Shown here in pieces: positions 34,117-42,567 of a DNA stretch of 64,000 bases (its first letter is position 1; each line of letters begins with the position of its first letter). The notes under the pieces were generated by a model that worked only from the letters and a program-made list of their open reading frames with translations, made no database searches and was not told the DNA's origin. The translations under genes and the position numbers were made by a program. Source of the DNA: Candidatus Poribacteria bacterium (GTDB taxonomy: Bacteria > Poribacteria > WGA-4E > WGA-3G); assembly GCA_022827625.1 (NCBI GenBank), contig JAJEIE010000023.1, forward strand, positions 1-64,000, written 5' to 3'.

Positions 34117-34959
34117 ATGGATACGACAATTGATGCTGCCCAAGCAGGTGTTTTTACACCAGAAGACAAGGAATTCGTTGAAAATAACGGCTATTTGCTA
34201 ATCAAGAACGCGTTGTCCCCCGACGTAGTAGCCGAAATTGATGCTGCTGTTGACGAAGTTTATGCCAAAGAAGAAGAAGCCGGTCGTCTCGAAGCAGGTG
34301 GAAAGTTGAACCTGCGTAACTGTATCGTACACCACGAGGCGTTCCTACAACTCCTTGACTGGGAAAAAACCGTCCCCCTCGCCTACGATGTCCTTAATTG
34401 GAACGTCCAGATGATTACATCGCATCTGATTGTGCTGCCCTCTAAAGAAGAACCGCCGGACAACGTAAAGAACCGTATCGGTTTGCATCGTGACGGCGGC
34501 ACATCGTATCGCGAGATGCAGGAACCTCACCCGCGTATTATGCTCAAGATTGCTTATGCGATCAGCGACCAATCTGACCCGGCTTCTGGGGCAACGGTGG
34601 TCGTTCCAGGAAGCAACCGACTCACAGGTAGACCCGCAGCCGACCCAGAAACGGGTTGGGCACGCGGCGCGATCTCCATGAATATCAACGCAGGTGACGC
34701 ATTCCTTTTTGAACAACGCACATGGCACGGCATCGGACACAATTGGTCGGGTATGCCACGCAAAACCATTTTTATGGGCTACGCCTATCGGTGGGTGAAG
34801 CCGATGGATTACATAACGATGCCTGATGAACTCGTCGCTAAATGCAATCCAATCCAGAAACAACTGATCGGTGTCGTCAGCGATCCACTCAGCTACTATC
34901 TACCGAAAGACCAAGATGTGCCACTGCGGGCATTGCTCGATAACGGCAGTCAGACTTAA
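34117..34959 (+). CDS. Phytanoyl-CoA dioxygenase (PhyH) family protein
   Basis: 280 residues. Fe(II)/2-oxoglutarate oxygenase with H124-R-D126 (in GLHRDGG) and distal H204 (in RTWHGIGHN); Arg215 in MPRKTIF is the probable 2-oxoglutarate ligand. VPGSNRLTG and NAGDAFLFEQRTWH are characteristic of the family, and closer to the mitomycin/ectoine-hydroxylase-like branch than the paralogue at 13800. Substrate unknown. Own promoter upstream. The stop codon overlaps that of the convergent cytochrome gene by four bases. Confidence 0.9.
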   Translation: MDTTIDAAQAGVFTPEDKEFVENNGYLLIKNALSPDVVAEIDAAVDEVYAKEEEAGRLEAGGKLNLRNCIVHHEAFLQLLDWEKTVPLAYDVLNWNVQMITSHLIVLPSKEEPPDNVKNRIGLHRDGGTSYREMQEPHPRIMLKIAYAISDQSDPASGATVVVPGSNRLTGRPAADPETGWARGAISMNINAGDAFLFEQRTWHGIGHNWSGMPRKTIFMGYAYRWVKPMDYITMPDELVAKCNPIQKQLIGVVSDPLSYYLPKDQDVPLRALLDNGSQT

Positions 34960-35867
34960 TCGTTTAACAATTCGCTCTTGAGCGAAAGACTGTAATCCAG
35001 CAGCGCATTCGCGTAGGGCATATTGTGGAGACCATACCCACTATCGCCTTTAACCATGTCGTAGTTCAACTTCGCGTCAAGATAGGCTTGCGAGGTCCTG
35101 TTAGGCGAGGCATCAAGCATCGCTTTAACGGCTTGCATTTTCGCCTCGATCTCAGCGCGATATTGTGGTAGTTTCACCGTCATGTCGTTATCGGCACTAT
35201 CGTGGCAGCCGGAAGCACTACACGTCGAAAAATCTGCAACGAACGTATGCCCGCCGTGTTGCGCAACGACTTCGGGGTCCTCTTTCGCCATGTGGCAGTG
35301 GACACACCGCTTCTTCATCGCACGGACATGCGGCGACGGCATGCGCTTGACACCCGCACCCTCGCGGCCAAGGAACATCTCCGATTGAGACTGGTGGACG
35401 ATACCCGCCCCAGCACAACCGCAATCCATTTTGTGGCACGTGACACATAAATGTTTCGCAGGTTTCACCAATAGGTGTTCCGATCTGCTCGTGTGCGAGT
35501 GGCAGGAAGAGCAGGAAACGGCATTCACCGCTGTCTCTACATTATAGGTATGTCCCGGATAAACACGCTCATCGAATACTTCGTAGCCAGCGGAGTGGCA
35601 GCTCAGACAGGAGGTTTGTAATTCATACGGACCTTCAATCAGATTGACAAGGGCATGAAAATGTCCGGCTTGCTGCCATTCTTGATAGGCGGGTTCCTGA
35701 CCGTGACACTTCTCACATCCTTCGGCAAAAGGCGTTTTCGTCTCAGGCGTAGCGGCTTCTACCGGTGCTGCATGAAGCGTCGAAACTTCATCGTAACCAT
35801 AAAGGGCAAAAAGGGCAATTGTTCCCATTAAAATGGATAACCCTAAAAATAATAAAGATTGTTTCAT
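34956..35867 (-). CDS. Multihaem cytochrome c family protein
   Basis: 303 residues with an N-terminal membrane anchor or uncleaved signal (~4-24). Five CXXCH sites at 51-55, 87-91, 119-123, 141-145 and 188-192 plus one CX4CH at 216-222 would bind six c-type haems outside the cytoplasmic membrane. Distal His ligands are available (for example HFHALVN, SPHVRAMKKR, QHGGHTF). The C-terminal YGLHNMPYANALLDYSL is a helical segment found in NrfA-like and related cytochromes. An electron-transfer role is likely; the partner and acceptor are not encoded next to it. CcmA and CcmB, needed for cytochrome c assembly, occur at 60016-61455. Confidence 0.88.
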   Translation of the reverse strand: MKQSLLFLGLSILMGTIALFALYGYDEVSTLHAAPVEAATPETKTPFAEGCEKCHGQEPAYQEWQQAGHFHALVNLIEGPYELQTSCLSCHSAGYEVFDERVYPGHTYNVETAVNAVSCSSCHSHTSRSEHLLVKPAKHLCVTCHKMDCGCAGAGIVHQSQSEMFLGREGAGVKRMPSPHVRAMKKRCVHCHMAKEDPEVVAQHGGHTFVADFSTCSASGCHDSADNDMTVKLPQYRAEIEAKMQAVKAMLDASPNRTSQAYLDAKLNYDMVKGDSGYGLHNMPYANALLDYSLSLKSELLND

Positions 35868-36044
35868 AATGTTTTAGTTTCCTTGTACGCGTCCGTTTCG
35901 GCACCACTTGTCCGCCGAACTTGTTCTACAAAAGGCTGTTTTACCCAAGGCTTCGGTATTTATTCTATAATTGGTAATGGTAAATATAATACCTGATTTC
36001 TGGAAATATGTCAAAGGTTTTTAGCGAATATAGGAGGGTTATTG

Positions 36045-36710
36045 ATGTCTCAATCCAAAAACGGAATTAATCTTTTCAACGGCAAAAATATGGACGGTTG
36101 GCTCGCACGAGGCGGTGCACCTGAACACGAATGGGATGCCGCTGGCAGCGTCGTCCTTAATTCAGACGATCCGAAACTTCTCACAACAACGACCGGTGAA
36201 GGCATTTTTTACAACGGTCCCACTGGACGCACTGCCGACATTTACACGGCAGCAGAACACGGCGATTGTGAACTCCATGTCGAGTTCATAGTGCCACAAG
36301 GCTCTAATTCTGGGGTCTACCTCATGGGTAGATATGAAATCCAGATATTGGACAGTTGGGGTGAAACGGAACTGCGCTACGGTTCTTGTGGTGGCGTGTA
36401 TTGTCGCTGGATCAACAATCAGCCCGCAGACGGTACACCCCCGCGCGTTAATGCGAGTAAGCCTCCCGGCGAATGGCAAACGTATGACATTACCTTCCGC
36501 GCCCCAAAATTCGATGCCGATGGCAATAAGATTGCCAACGCGACCTTCGCTAAAGTTGTATGGAACGGACAAGTCGTCCATGAAGATGTCGAGGTCGTGG
36601 GTGTCACACGGGGTGCGATGTTAGAAGAAGAAGCCGCTACCGGTCCACTCCTGTTACAAGGCGATCATGGACCCGTTGCCTTCCGCAACGTCGTGCTGAA
36701 ACCTGCTTAA
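36045..36710 (+). CDS. DUF1080 (3-keto-disaccharide hydrolase-like) protein
   Basis: 221 residues from ATG 36045 with AGGAGG nearby; TTG three bases earlier is a weaker start. A concanavalin-like beta-sandwich: NLFNGKNMDGWL (~8-19) opens the domain, then FYNGPTG, ELHVEFIVPQGSNSGVYLMG (~67-86) and YEIQILDSWG (~88-97), and the end GPLLLQGDHGPVAFRNVVLKP is very typical. Family members hydrolyse 3-keto-glycosides or bind glycans. No signal peptide is seen, so a cytoplasmic location is likely. The neighbouring Gfo/Idh/MocA gene (36848) could supply 3-keto sugars, which fits such pathways. Confidence 0.88.
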   Translation: MSQSKNGINLFNGKNMDGWLARGGAPEHEWDAAGSVVLNSDDPKLLTTTTGEGIFYNGPTGRTADIYTAAEHGDCELHVEFIVPQGSNSGVYLMGRYEIQILDSWGETELRYGSCGGVYCRWINNQPADGTPPRVNASKPPGEWQTYDITFRAPKFDADGNKIANATFAKVVWNGQVVHEDVEVVGVTRGAMLEEEAATGPLLLQGDHGPVAFRNVVLKPA

Positions 36711-36750
36711 ACGGTCTTGACGATAAATATATTGTCCTAAAGTGAGTATT

Positions 36751-36806
36751 GTAGCGTAAACTGTTAGTTTGCGCAAAAAAGAACACAAACTAACAGTTTG
36801 TGCTAC
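36751..36806. repeat. Complete two-armed GTAGC...GCTAC palindromic element
   Basis: Left arm GTAGCGTAAACTGTTAGTTT (36751-36770) is the near-complement of the right arm ending GCTAC (36784-36806), with A-rich DNA between. The single-stranded form would make a ~24-bp hairpin. It sits between the DUF1080 and Gfo/Idh/MocA genes. Copies: 31069 (one arm), 52184 (two arms), 8820 (diverged). Confidence 0.8.
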
Positions 36807-36847
36807 GGGACTGTTTTATCGGACTCATATTGTATAAAGGAATTGTT

Positions 36848-37939
36848 ATGGAAAAACTAAAACTCGGCGTTATCGGTGCAGGCGGTATCGTCTGTCGAAT
36901 GCATCTGCCCGACCTCGCAGAAAGCAGCGATTTTGAAGTCACCGTCATTAGTGGCAGACGTGAACACCGCCTCAAACACCAGTGCCAAGAATTCAATATA
37001 CCGCGTTGGACCCAGGATTATGATGCAATCATCGCTGACGACACACTTGATGCCATCTTAGTCGGTACGCCCCACCCACTACACGTCTCATGGGGTGTGA
37101 AAGCACTTGAAGCCGGTAAGCACGTGCTGATGCAGAAACCGCTCTGTGGCGATATGGACGAGGCGAACGCATTTGTCGCTGCAACCGAGGCGAGCGGTAA
37201 AACAGTAATGTGTCTCCCACATTTTAACGCCGCCATTTATAAGATCCGCCAATTGATTGCAGAGGAAGCAATCGGACGCGTCTCTGGCGCGAGAATGCGG
37301 AGTAGCCACGGCGGTCCCGAAATCTACTACGCCGAAATCCGTGATATTTTCGGTGAAACCGGGGACGATCTCTGGTTCTTCGATGCCAAGCAGGCGAGTG
37401 TGGGCGCGCTTTTCGATATGGGAGTCTATGCCGTCTCGGGCCTCGTTGCCATGCTCGGTACGTTCAAACGCGTGACAGGCTTCGTTTCGACCTTCGATAA
37501 ACCGACGGAATTAGAGGACGTCGCCACGCTTGTGCTTGAGATGCAGTCGGGCGGCATTGTTACTGCGGAGACAAGTTGGTGTGATCCTGCGCGGACGGGG
37601 GAAGCGAGCGTACACGGCACAGCAGGCAAGTTCACGATGCCCGGCAAAGACGGCGCGACACTCAGCCAGTGGACACCGACCTCTTACACGCGTGAGCACG
37701 CACCGGTCGATGTCAAAGCGATCGACTGTTCAGATGTCGCACCGAGCGGCATGCACGAACACTTCGCGGAACATATCCGTGCGGGAACGCAACCGCCGCT
37801 CTCAAACGCGTATACGGCGCGGCATGTTACTGAGATTCTGCTTGCGGGTCTCGAATCGTCTGAAAAGGGTAGAGCAATCGAACTGACGACAGAAGCGGAC
37901 AATTGTGGAGATTGCTGCACAGCGTCGGATTGTTGTTAA
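36848..37939 (+). CDS. Gfo/Idh/MocA family oxidoreductase with Cys-rich tail
   Basis: 363 residues from ATG 36848, the only start followed at once by the NAD(P)-binding KLGVIGAGGIVCRMHLP. After the Rossmann fold comes the EKP-equivalent MQKPLCGDMDEA (~97-108), then the alpha/beta substrate domain with GAMRSSHGG, DMGVYAVSGLVAMLG (~195-210) and RHVTEILLAG near the end. It oxidises or reduces sugars or sugar derivatives at a hydroxyl. The last 12 residues (NCGDCCTASDCC) add five cysteines, which is not usual for the family. Follows DUF1080 by 137 bases including a palindromic repeat. Confidence 0.88.
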   Translation: MEKLKLGVIGAGGIVCRMHLPDLAESSDFEVTVISGRREHRLKHQCQEFNIPRWTQDYDAIIADDTLDAILVGTPHPLHVSWGVKALEAGKHVLMQKPLCGDMDEANAFVAATEASGKTVMCLPHFNAAIYKIRQLIAEEAIGRVSGARMRSSHGGPEIYYAEIRDIFGETGDDLWFFDAKQASVGALFDMGVYAVSGLVAMLGTFKRVTGFVSTFDKPTELEDVATLVLEMQSGGIVTAETSWCDPARTGEASVHGTAGKFTMPGKDGATLSQWTPTSYTREHAPVDVKAIDCSDVAPSGMHEHFAEHIRAGTQPPLSNAYTARHVTEILLAGLESSEKGRAIELTTEADNCGDCCTASDCC

Positions 37940-37941
37940 AT

Positions 37942-38010
37942 AGCTGTTGGCTGTCAGCAGATAGCAATTAGCGAACAGTGAATTGCTAACCGCGAATAGC
38001 CGACAGCCAA
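37942..38010. repeat. Nested palindromic repeat between convergent genes
   Basis: TTGGCTGTC (37947-37955) pairs with GACAGCCAA (38002-38010). Inside it TTAGCAATT-type words pair as well. It lies exactly between the two convergent stops (37939 and 38020), so it could act as a bidirectional terminator, though it has no T tract. Confidence 0.65.
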
Positions 38011-38019
38011 ATACCTAAC

Positions 38020-38448
38020 CTATAAACTGGCGTGCAATTCATACCAGTCATCAAGGTTGTTAAGATTAACAGCGTCTAAGATAGAACCGTCGTCACCAAT
38101 ACCGCTCGCACCGAGGATGCTCCCACGGGTATCGTCGTCGTGATTATAACCCGCAATTGCAGCGTTCAGTTCCTCGACCGCCGCTTGGTCAAAACTTCCA
38201 TTTTCCGAAACCCACGCTTCAAACTGTGGATAGGTGGGGGAATTGTCACTGATATATGCCAGTGTCGTATCTTTGTCCAATCCGAGTCCATCCAATACCA
38301 TCTGATCGAAGCCCGCGCCGCATGCCGGATAATCTTCATGCAGTACACCCTTGGCATCCATCAGCACTTTCGACCAGAATCGGGGGAGGTGTAACACGCC
38401 GAGCGGTCCTGCAACCCCGGAACTAATTGTCGGAATCATTCCTGCCAT
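38020..38448 (-). CDS. DUF5069 family protein
   Basis: 142 residues from ATG 38448, chosen because AGGAG is seven bases upstream. The sequence VLHLPRFWSKVLMDAKGVLHEDYPACGAGFD (split: LPRF near 18, KGVLHEDYP near 30, GAGFD near 42) fits DUF5069. A central DNSPTYPQFEAWV and a late SILDAVNLNNLDDWYELH fit too. Function unknown; short, soluble, acidic, no signal. Transcribed alone towards the Gfo/Idh/MocA gene. Confidence 0.8.
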   Translation of the reverse strand: MAGMIPTISSGVAGPLGVLHLPRFWSKVLMDAKGVLHEDYPACGAGFDQMVLDGLGLDKDTTLAYISDNSPTYPQFEAWVSENGSFDQAAVEELNAAIAGYNHDDDTRGSILGASGIGDDGSILDAVNLNNLDDWYELHASL

Positions 38449-38574
38449 TCTATTTCTCCTTGTCTTGAAAAAATTAAAAAGAGAGTTTTTGCACAACACG
38501 TGCTATTGCCTGTTATGTAACATGCCATAGCATTGTAGCACAACATGCAAAAAAATCAAGGAAAAATTCAAACC

Positions 38575-39837
38575 CTACTCACGTACCTGACCGTCTCCGT
38601 ACACAATGTACTTATAAGTCGTTAACCCTTCAAGTCCCATCGGACCGCGGGAGTGGAGCTTCTGCGTACTGATGCCAACCTCTGCCCCTAATCCGAACTC
38701 ATAACCGTCGGTGAAGACAGTACTGGCGTTGACGTAGACAGCAGCGGAATCCACCTCTTTGAGGAAACGTTGTGCTGCGCCGTAACTTTCAGTGATGATT
38801 GCATCAGAATGGTGCGAGCCGTAGGTCTCGATGTGGTCGATCGCTGCGTCCATATCATCTACCACCCGAACAGATAAGATATAATCAAGGTATTCTGTAC
38901 GCCAATCCGCTTCCGTTGCGGATTTCGCCGCGGGATAGAGGTGCTGCGTGCGTTCACATCCGCGAATTTCAACACCGGCATTCTGTAAGGCTGCACAGAA
39001 AGTCGGAAGGAACTTCTCGGCAGCATCGGCATGGACAAGGAGCGTTTCTAAGGCGTTGCAGACGGCGACCTTATACCCAACTTTCGCATTCATGCAAATA
39101 TTGTTTGCCATTTCGAGGTCGGCAGCCTCGTCAACGTAGATGTGGCAGATACCGTCAGCATGTCCCAGTACCGGAACATCCGACTCCTTCATCAAAAACT
39201 GGACAAACTCGTTGCTACCGCGTGGAATGATGAGGTCAACGTATTCCGGCAGACGGATGAGTTCATAAACGGCTTGTCGGTCGGTGGTATCAACGAATTG
39301 TATGGCATCCGGTACGCCTGCTGCAGCAGCGGTATCACTGAGGATACGCGCAAGTGTCGCATTGGAGTGAATCGCCTCGGAACCGCCTCGGAGGATGACG
39401 CCGTTTCCAGATTTGATGCAGAGCGCCGAGACTTCAACGGTCACATCAGGTCTCGACTCATATACAACAGCAACAACGCCGATGGGGACGCGGACTGTTC
39501 CGATCTTGAGTCCGTTCGGACGTTCACCCATGCTGATGACAGCACCAATCGGATCAGGAAGCGCAGCGACTTGGCGGAGGTTGTCCACCATCCGTTCGAT
39601 TTTCTGATCGTCAAGCAGGAGGCGTTGCATTAGAGGTGCAGCGAGTCCCGTTTTTTCGCCGTTTTCGAGATCAATACGGTTTGCCGCCTGGATTTTGTCC
39701 TTAGACTCCTGTAGGCTTTCCGCCATTGCTAAGAGGGCGTTGTTTCGGACATCGGCGGAACTCCGCGAGAGGACACGCATCGCCGATTTTGCCTTTCGAG
39801 CTTGCAATTGGATGTGTTGTTGGATATTTTCGTTCAT
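38575..39837 (-). CDS. proA: Glutamate-5-semialdehyde dehydrogenase (gamma-glutamyl phosphate reductase)
   Basis: 420 residues, the normal length. Second step of proline synthesis, NADPH-dependent reduction of gamma-glutamyl phosphate. Visible motifs: VYESRPDVTVEVSALCIKSGN (~126-146, in two blocks), the ILRGGSEA segment, catalytic Cys in KVAVCNALETLL (~258-269), and the C-terminal EFGLGAEVGISTQKLHSRGP. Follows proB on the same strand, separated by ~90 bases. Confidence 0.96.
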   Translation of the reverse strand: MNENIQQHIQLQARKAKSAMRVLSRSSADVRNNALLAMAESLQESKDKIQAANRIDLENGEKTGLAAPLMQRLLLDDQKIERMVDNLRQVAALPDPIGAVISMGERPNGLKIGTVRVPIGVVAVVYESRPDVTVEVSALCIKSGNGVILRGGSEAIHSNATLARILSDTAAAAGVPDAIQFVDTTDRQAVYELIRLPEYVDLIIPRGSNEFVQFLMKESDVPVLGHADGICHIYVDEAADLEMANNICMNAKVGYKVAVCNALETLLVHADAAEKFLPTFCAALQNAGVEIRGCERTQHLYPAAKSATEADWRTEYLDYILSVRVVDDMDAAIDHIETYGSHHSDAIITESYGAAQRFLKEVDSAAVYVNASTVFTDGYEFGLGAEVGISTQKLHSRGPMGLEGLTTYKYIVYGDGQVRE

Positions 39838-39926
39838 AGTATTCCTTCTGTAAGGTAGGGCAATAGATAAATTGTAGTTAGAAATGATGGTGAGTATTAT
39901 AGCACAAGGTTTGGAAAAATTTCAAG

Positions 39927-41090
39927 TCAGTCAAGCAGAACAAGATTATCTCGGTGTATGATTTCGTCGTAATCGCGGTAGCCGAGGATTTCTTCAATGT
40001 CTTTAGTGTGTTTTCCTGCGAGTTTCATGGTCTCCACGGCATTATAGTTTACCAAACCGCGTGCGAACTCCACGCCATTCTCTGTGAGACACGAGACGGT
40101 ATCACTATAGTCAAAATTACCTTCAACGCGACGGATACCAGCAGGAAGTAGGCTTTTACCACCTCGCACGAGGGCATTCCGGGCACCATCATCTACAACA
40201 AGCCTGCCTTTCGGAGGACGGGAATAGGCGATCCACCGTTTACGTCCAGAGATACGGGATTGTGGAAGGAAGAGGGTGCCGAGCAACTCACCCTTCAAGA
40301 GTCTTGTCACGACAAGCGGTTCGCGTCCGTGCGCCAGCACCATCATCTCACCAGACCCAGTGACGATGTCAGCAGCGCGCAGTTTCGTCACCATTCCACC
40401 CGTGCCACTCGTTGTACCCGCCTCGCCAGCGGCTTGCCATATCTCCTCCGAAATTACCTCGACAGTGTGGATGAGTTCCGGTTCTGGCTCCTGACGCGGA
40501 TCGGCAGTGTAAAAGCCTGCCTGATCAGAAAGAATAACCAAGAGGTCCGCTTGGGCAAGGTTTGTTACGTAAGCAGAGAGGGTATCGTTGTCACCGACTT
40601 TGATTTCGTCAACCGCAACGGTGTCGTTTTCGTTGATAATCGGAATCACGTCGTGATGGAGTAGTGCGCGGAGGGTATCATTCATCCGGGTATAGCGTTC
40701 CCGATCCGAGAAATCGTCTCGTGTGAGGAGCATAAGCGCCGTCCGCTGTGCGTAACTCCGAAACCACTCCTCATAAGCCGCCATTAATCGGATCTGTCCG
40801 ACGGCAGCAGAGGCTTGTAAATGTGGTAGGGTTTGCGGACGTTGTTTCAGACCGAGTCCAGGCCATCCAGCGGCGATTGCCCCTGATGTGACAAGGATGA
40901 CCTCCACTCCCTCCTGCTTTACGAGTGCTAAATCGTGGACCAGCCCAATTAGCGCGGCTTCATTGAGGTGCCCGTCGTCTGCAATGGTACTACTACCCAC
41001 TTTCACAACAACCCGTTTCACGTTCGATAAACAGGCGCGTGCCTCAGGCAGATCGCATCGCTCTTGGACTATAGGTGAACTCGAATTCAT
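39927..41090 (-). CDS. proB: Glutamate 5-kinase
   Basis: 387 residues from ATG 41090; other in-frame starts are ATG 41138 and GTG 41021, and no ribosome-binding site decides between them. Amino-acid-kinase domain: VKRVVVKVGSSTIADDG (~22), LVTSGAIAAG (~68), INENDTVAVDEIKVGDNDTLSAYV (~150-172, two blocks), GTGGMVTKL (~222). The C-terminal ~95 residues (GRLVVDDGARNALVRGGKSLL onwards) are a PUA domain, as in full-length bacterial ProB. It phosphorylates glutamate as the first step of proline synthesis, and is normally feedback-inhibited by proline. Overlaps the end of obgE by 47 bases with this start. Confidence 0.93.
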   Translation of the reverse strand: MNSSSPIVQERCDLPEARACLSNVKRVVVKVGSSTIADDGHLNEAALIGLVHDLALVKQEGVEVILVTSGAIAAGWPGLGLKQRPQTLPHLQASAAVGQIRLMAAYEEWFRSYAQRTALMLLTRDDFSDRERYTRMNDTLRALLHHDVIPIINENDTVAVDEIKVGDNDTLSAYVTNLAQADLLVILSDQAGFYTADPRQEPEPELIHTVEVISEEIWQAAGEAGTTSGTGGMVTKLRAADIVTGSGEMMVLAHGREPLVVTRLLKGELLGTLFLPQSRISGRKRWIAYSRPPKGRLVVDDGARNALVRGGKSLLPAGIRRVEGNFDYSDTVSCLTENGVEFARGLVNYNAVETMKLAGKHTKDIEEILGYRDYDEIIHRDNLVLLD

Positions 41091-42333
41091 CAATCTGGAC
41101 CGTGTCTCCTTCCACCGCGCCTTCGCGGGCGAGCGCATTCATCACTCCCATATTTTTCAACTTCCGATACAACAAAATCAACGCCTGTTCGTTTGCCATA
41201 TCCGTCATAAGGACCGCCCGCCGCGGTTCTGCCCCACTGATGATAAACCCCTCCTCGGTTTTAGCGAGTTCAAACCGTGCCGTCGGTTCAGGCGGTAGTT
41301 CCTGTTCAAATGTAATCGTCGTCTCCGCCTCCTCTCGGGCGCGCGCCTCAAGGTATTGTAAGGAGCGATACGCCTGCTGCATAAGTCCATTGACCCCTTC
41401 ACCCGTAACGGCAGAGACAGGAAAGATTTTCCGTTGACCGAAGTATGCTTCAACGCGCGTCAGGTTCGCCTTTGCTTCGGGCATATCTATCTTATTTACG
41501 GCAATAATCTGCGGAAGTTTCGTTAGGAGTTCGTTGTAATGCCCCAACTCCCGGTCAAGCTGCTCGTAGTCTTCAATAGGATCGCGCCCATCCGTAGCAC
41601 TCAGATCAATAACATGGATGAGCATTTTGGTGCGTTCAATGTGACGGAGGAATTGATGTCCTAAACCAGCCCCTTTGTGCGCCCCCTCTATCAGTCCCGG
41701 GATATCAGCAAGAATGAAGTTCTGCTCTTGGTCAATACGGACAACGCCTAAATTCGGGCGGAGGGTGGTGAAGGGATAGGGCGCAATTTTCGGGGTCGCA
41801 GCGGAGGTCCGGGCGAGTAGCGTCGATTTACCGGCATTAGGATAACCGACGAGTCCGACATCGGCAATGAGTTTGACCTCAAGGCTGACCTCGCGTTCTT
41901 CCCCGGGTTCTCCCTTTTCGGCGACACGTGGGGCTTGAAAGGTGCTGCTTTTAAAATGAGCATTGCCCTTTCCACCGATACCCCCGCGTGCGACAACAAC
42001 GGCTTGATTAGGCGCTGTCAGATCCGCGAGCATTTCCAGCGTGTCCTGATCTCTGACGATGGTGCCAGCGGGGACTTTAATGACCCGGTCTGGACCATCG
42101 GCACCGTGTTTCTGTTTGCCGGTGCCGTGTCCACCGTTTTCAGCAACTTGACGCGGGTTATGACGCAAATCAATCAGCGTGCTCATGCCGAGGGTAGTGA
42201 CGAGGACGACATTGCCGCCGTTCCCACCATCGCCGCCATCGGGACCCCCACGCGGCACAAACTTTTCTCGGCGGAAACTGATACATCCGTTCCCACCATT
42301 GCCTGCTTTGACTTGAATCCTTGCTGTGTCCAT
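41044..42333 (-). CDS. obgE: Obg family GTPase
   Basis: 429 residues, three domains. The Gly-rich Obg fold comes first (GNGGNGCISFRREKFVPRGGPDGGDGG, residues ~12-38, in two stretches). The G domain follows with GYPNAGKSTLL (G1, ~165-175), DIPGLIEGAHKGAGLGHQFL (G3/switch region) and NKIDMPEAK (G4). The C-terminal OCT domain ends with GDTVQIDEFEFTY. A ribosome-assembly and stress GTPase acting on the 50S subunit. Same strand as proB and proA, as is common in many bacteria (obg-proB-proA). Confidence 0.96.
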   Translation of the reverse strand: MDTARIQVKAGNGGNGCISFRREKFVPRGGPDGGDGGNGGNVVLVTTLGMSTLIDLRHNPRQVAENGGHGTGKQKHGADGPDRVIKVPAGTIVRDQDTLEMLADLTAPNQAVVVARGGIGGKGNAHFKSSTFQAPRVAEKGEPGEEREVSLEVKLIADVGLVGYPNAGKSTLLARTSAATPKIAPYPFTTLRPNLGVVRIDQEQNFILADIPGLIEGAHKGAGLGHQFLRHIERTKMLIHVIDLSATDGRDPIEDYEQLDRELGHYNELLTKLPQIIAVNKIDMPEAKANLTRVEAYFGQRKIFPVSAVTGEGVNGLMQQAYRSLQYLEARAREEAETTITFEQELPPEPTARFELAKTEEGFIISGAEPRRAVLMTDMANEQALILLYRKLKNMGVMNALAREGAVEGDTVQIDEFEFTYSPRAMRSA

Positions 42334-42356
42334 AGGTTCACACTTTTGTCCTAACC

Positions 42357-42563
42357 TTATAACACCTCAAACCCAGCGTCTGTTATTGCATCCTTAAGAT
42401 GGGTGGGCGTGATACACAGTTCATCAAAACGGACAACCGCCTCGCCTTTGCGTAGGTTCACTTTCGCGCGCCGAACCCCCTCCAATTCGGTCAAGGCTTC
42501 GGTCACGGTTTTGACGCAATGCTCACACGACATACCACGGATTTTTAACTTCGTTTTCTGCAT
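42357..42563 (-). CDS. Heavy-metal-associated (copper-chaperone-like) protein
   Basis: 68 residues, a single HMA ferredoxin-like fold. The metal-binding loop is GMSCEHC (~9-15), then VTEALTELEGV and KVNLRKGEAVVRFD, ending in a hydrophobic DAGFEVL. CopZ/Atx1-like proteins carry Cu(I) to ATPases or regulators. No copper ATPase is nearby. It lies four bases after the endonuclease IV stop and 23 bases before obgE, on the same strand. Confidence 0.9.
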   Translation of the reverse strand: MQKTKLKIRGMSCEHCVKTVTEALTELEGVRRAKVNLRKGEAVVRFDELCITPTHLKDAITDAGFEVL

Positions 42564-42567
42564 AACA

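Noticed and set aside
41091-41138. Longer ProB start at ATG 41138.
   Set aside because: It would overlap obgE by 95 bases and add residues not usual in ProB; 41090 was preferred although not proven.
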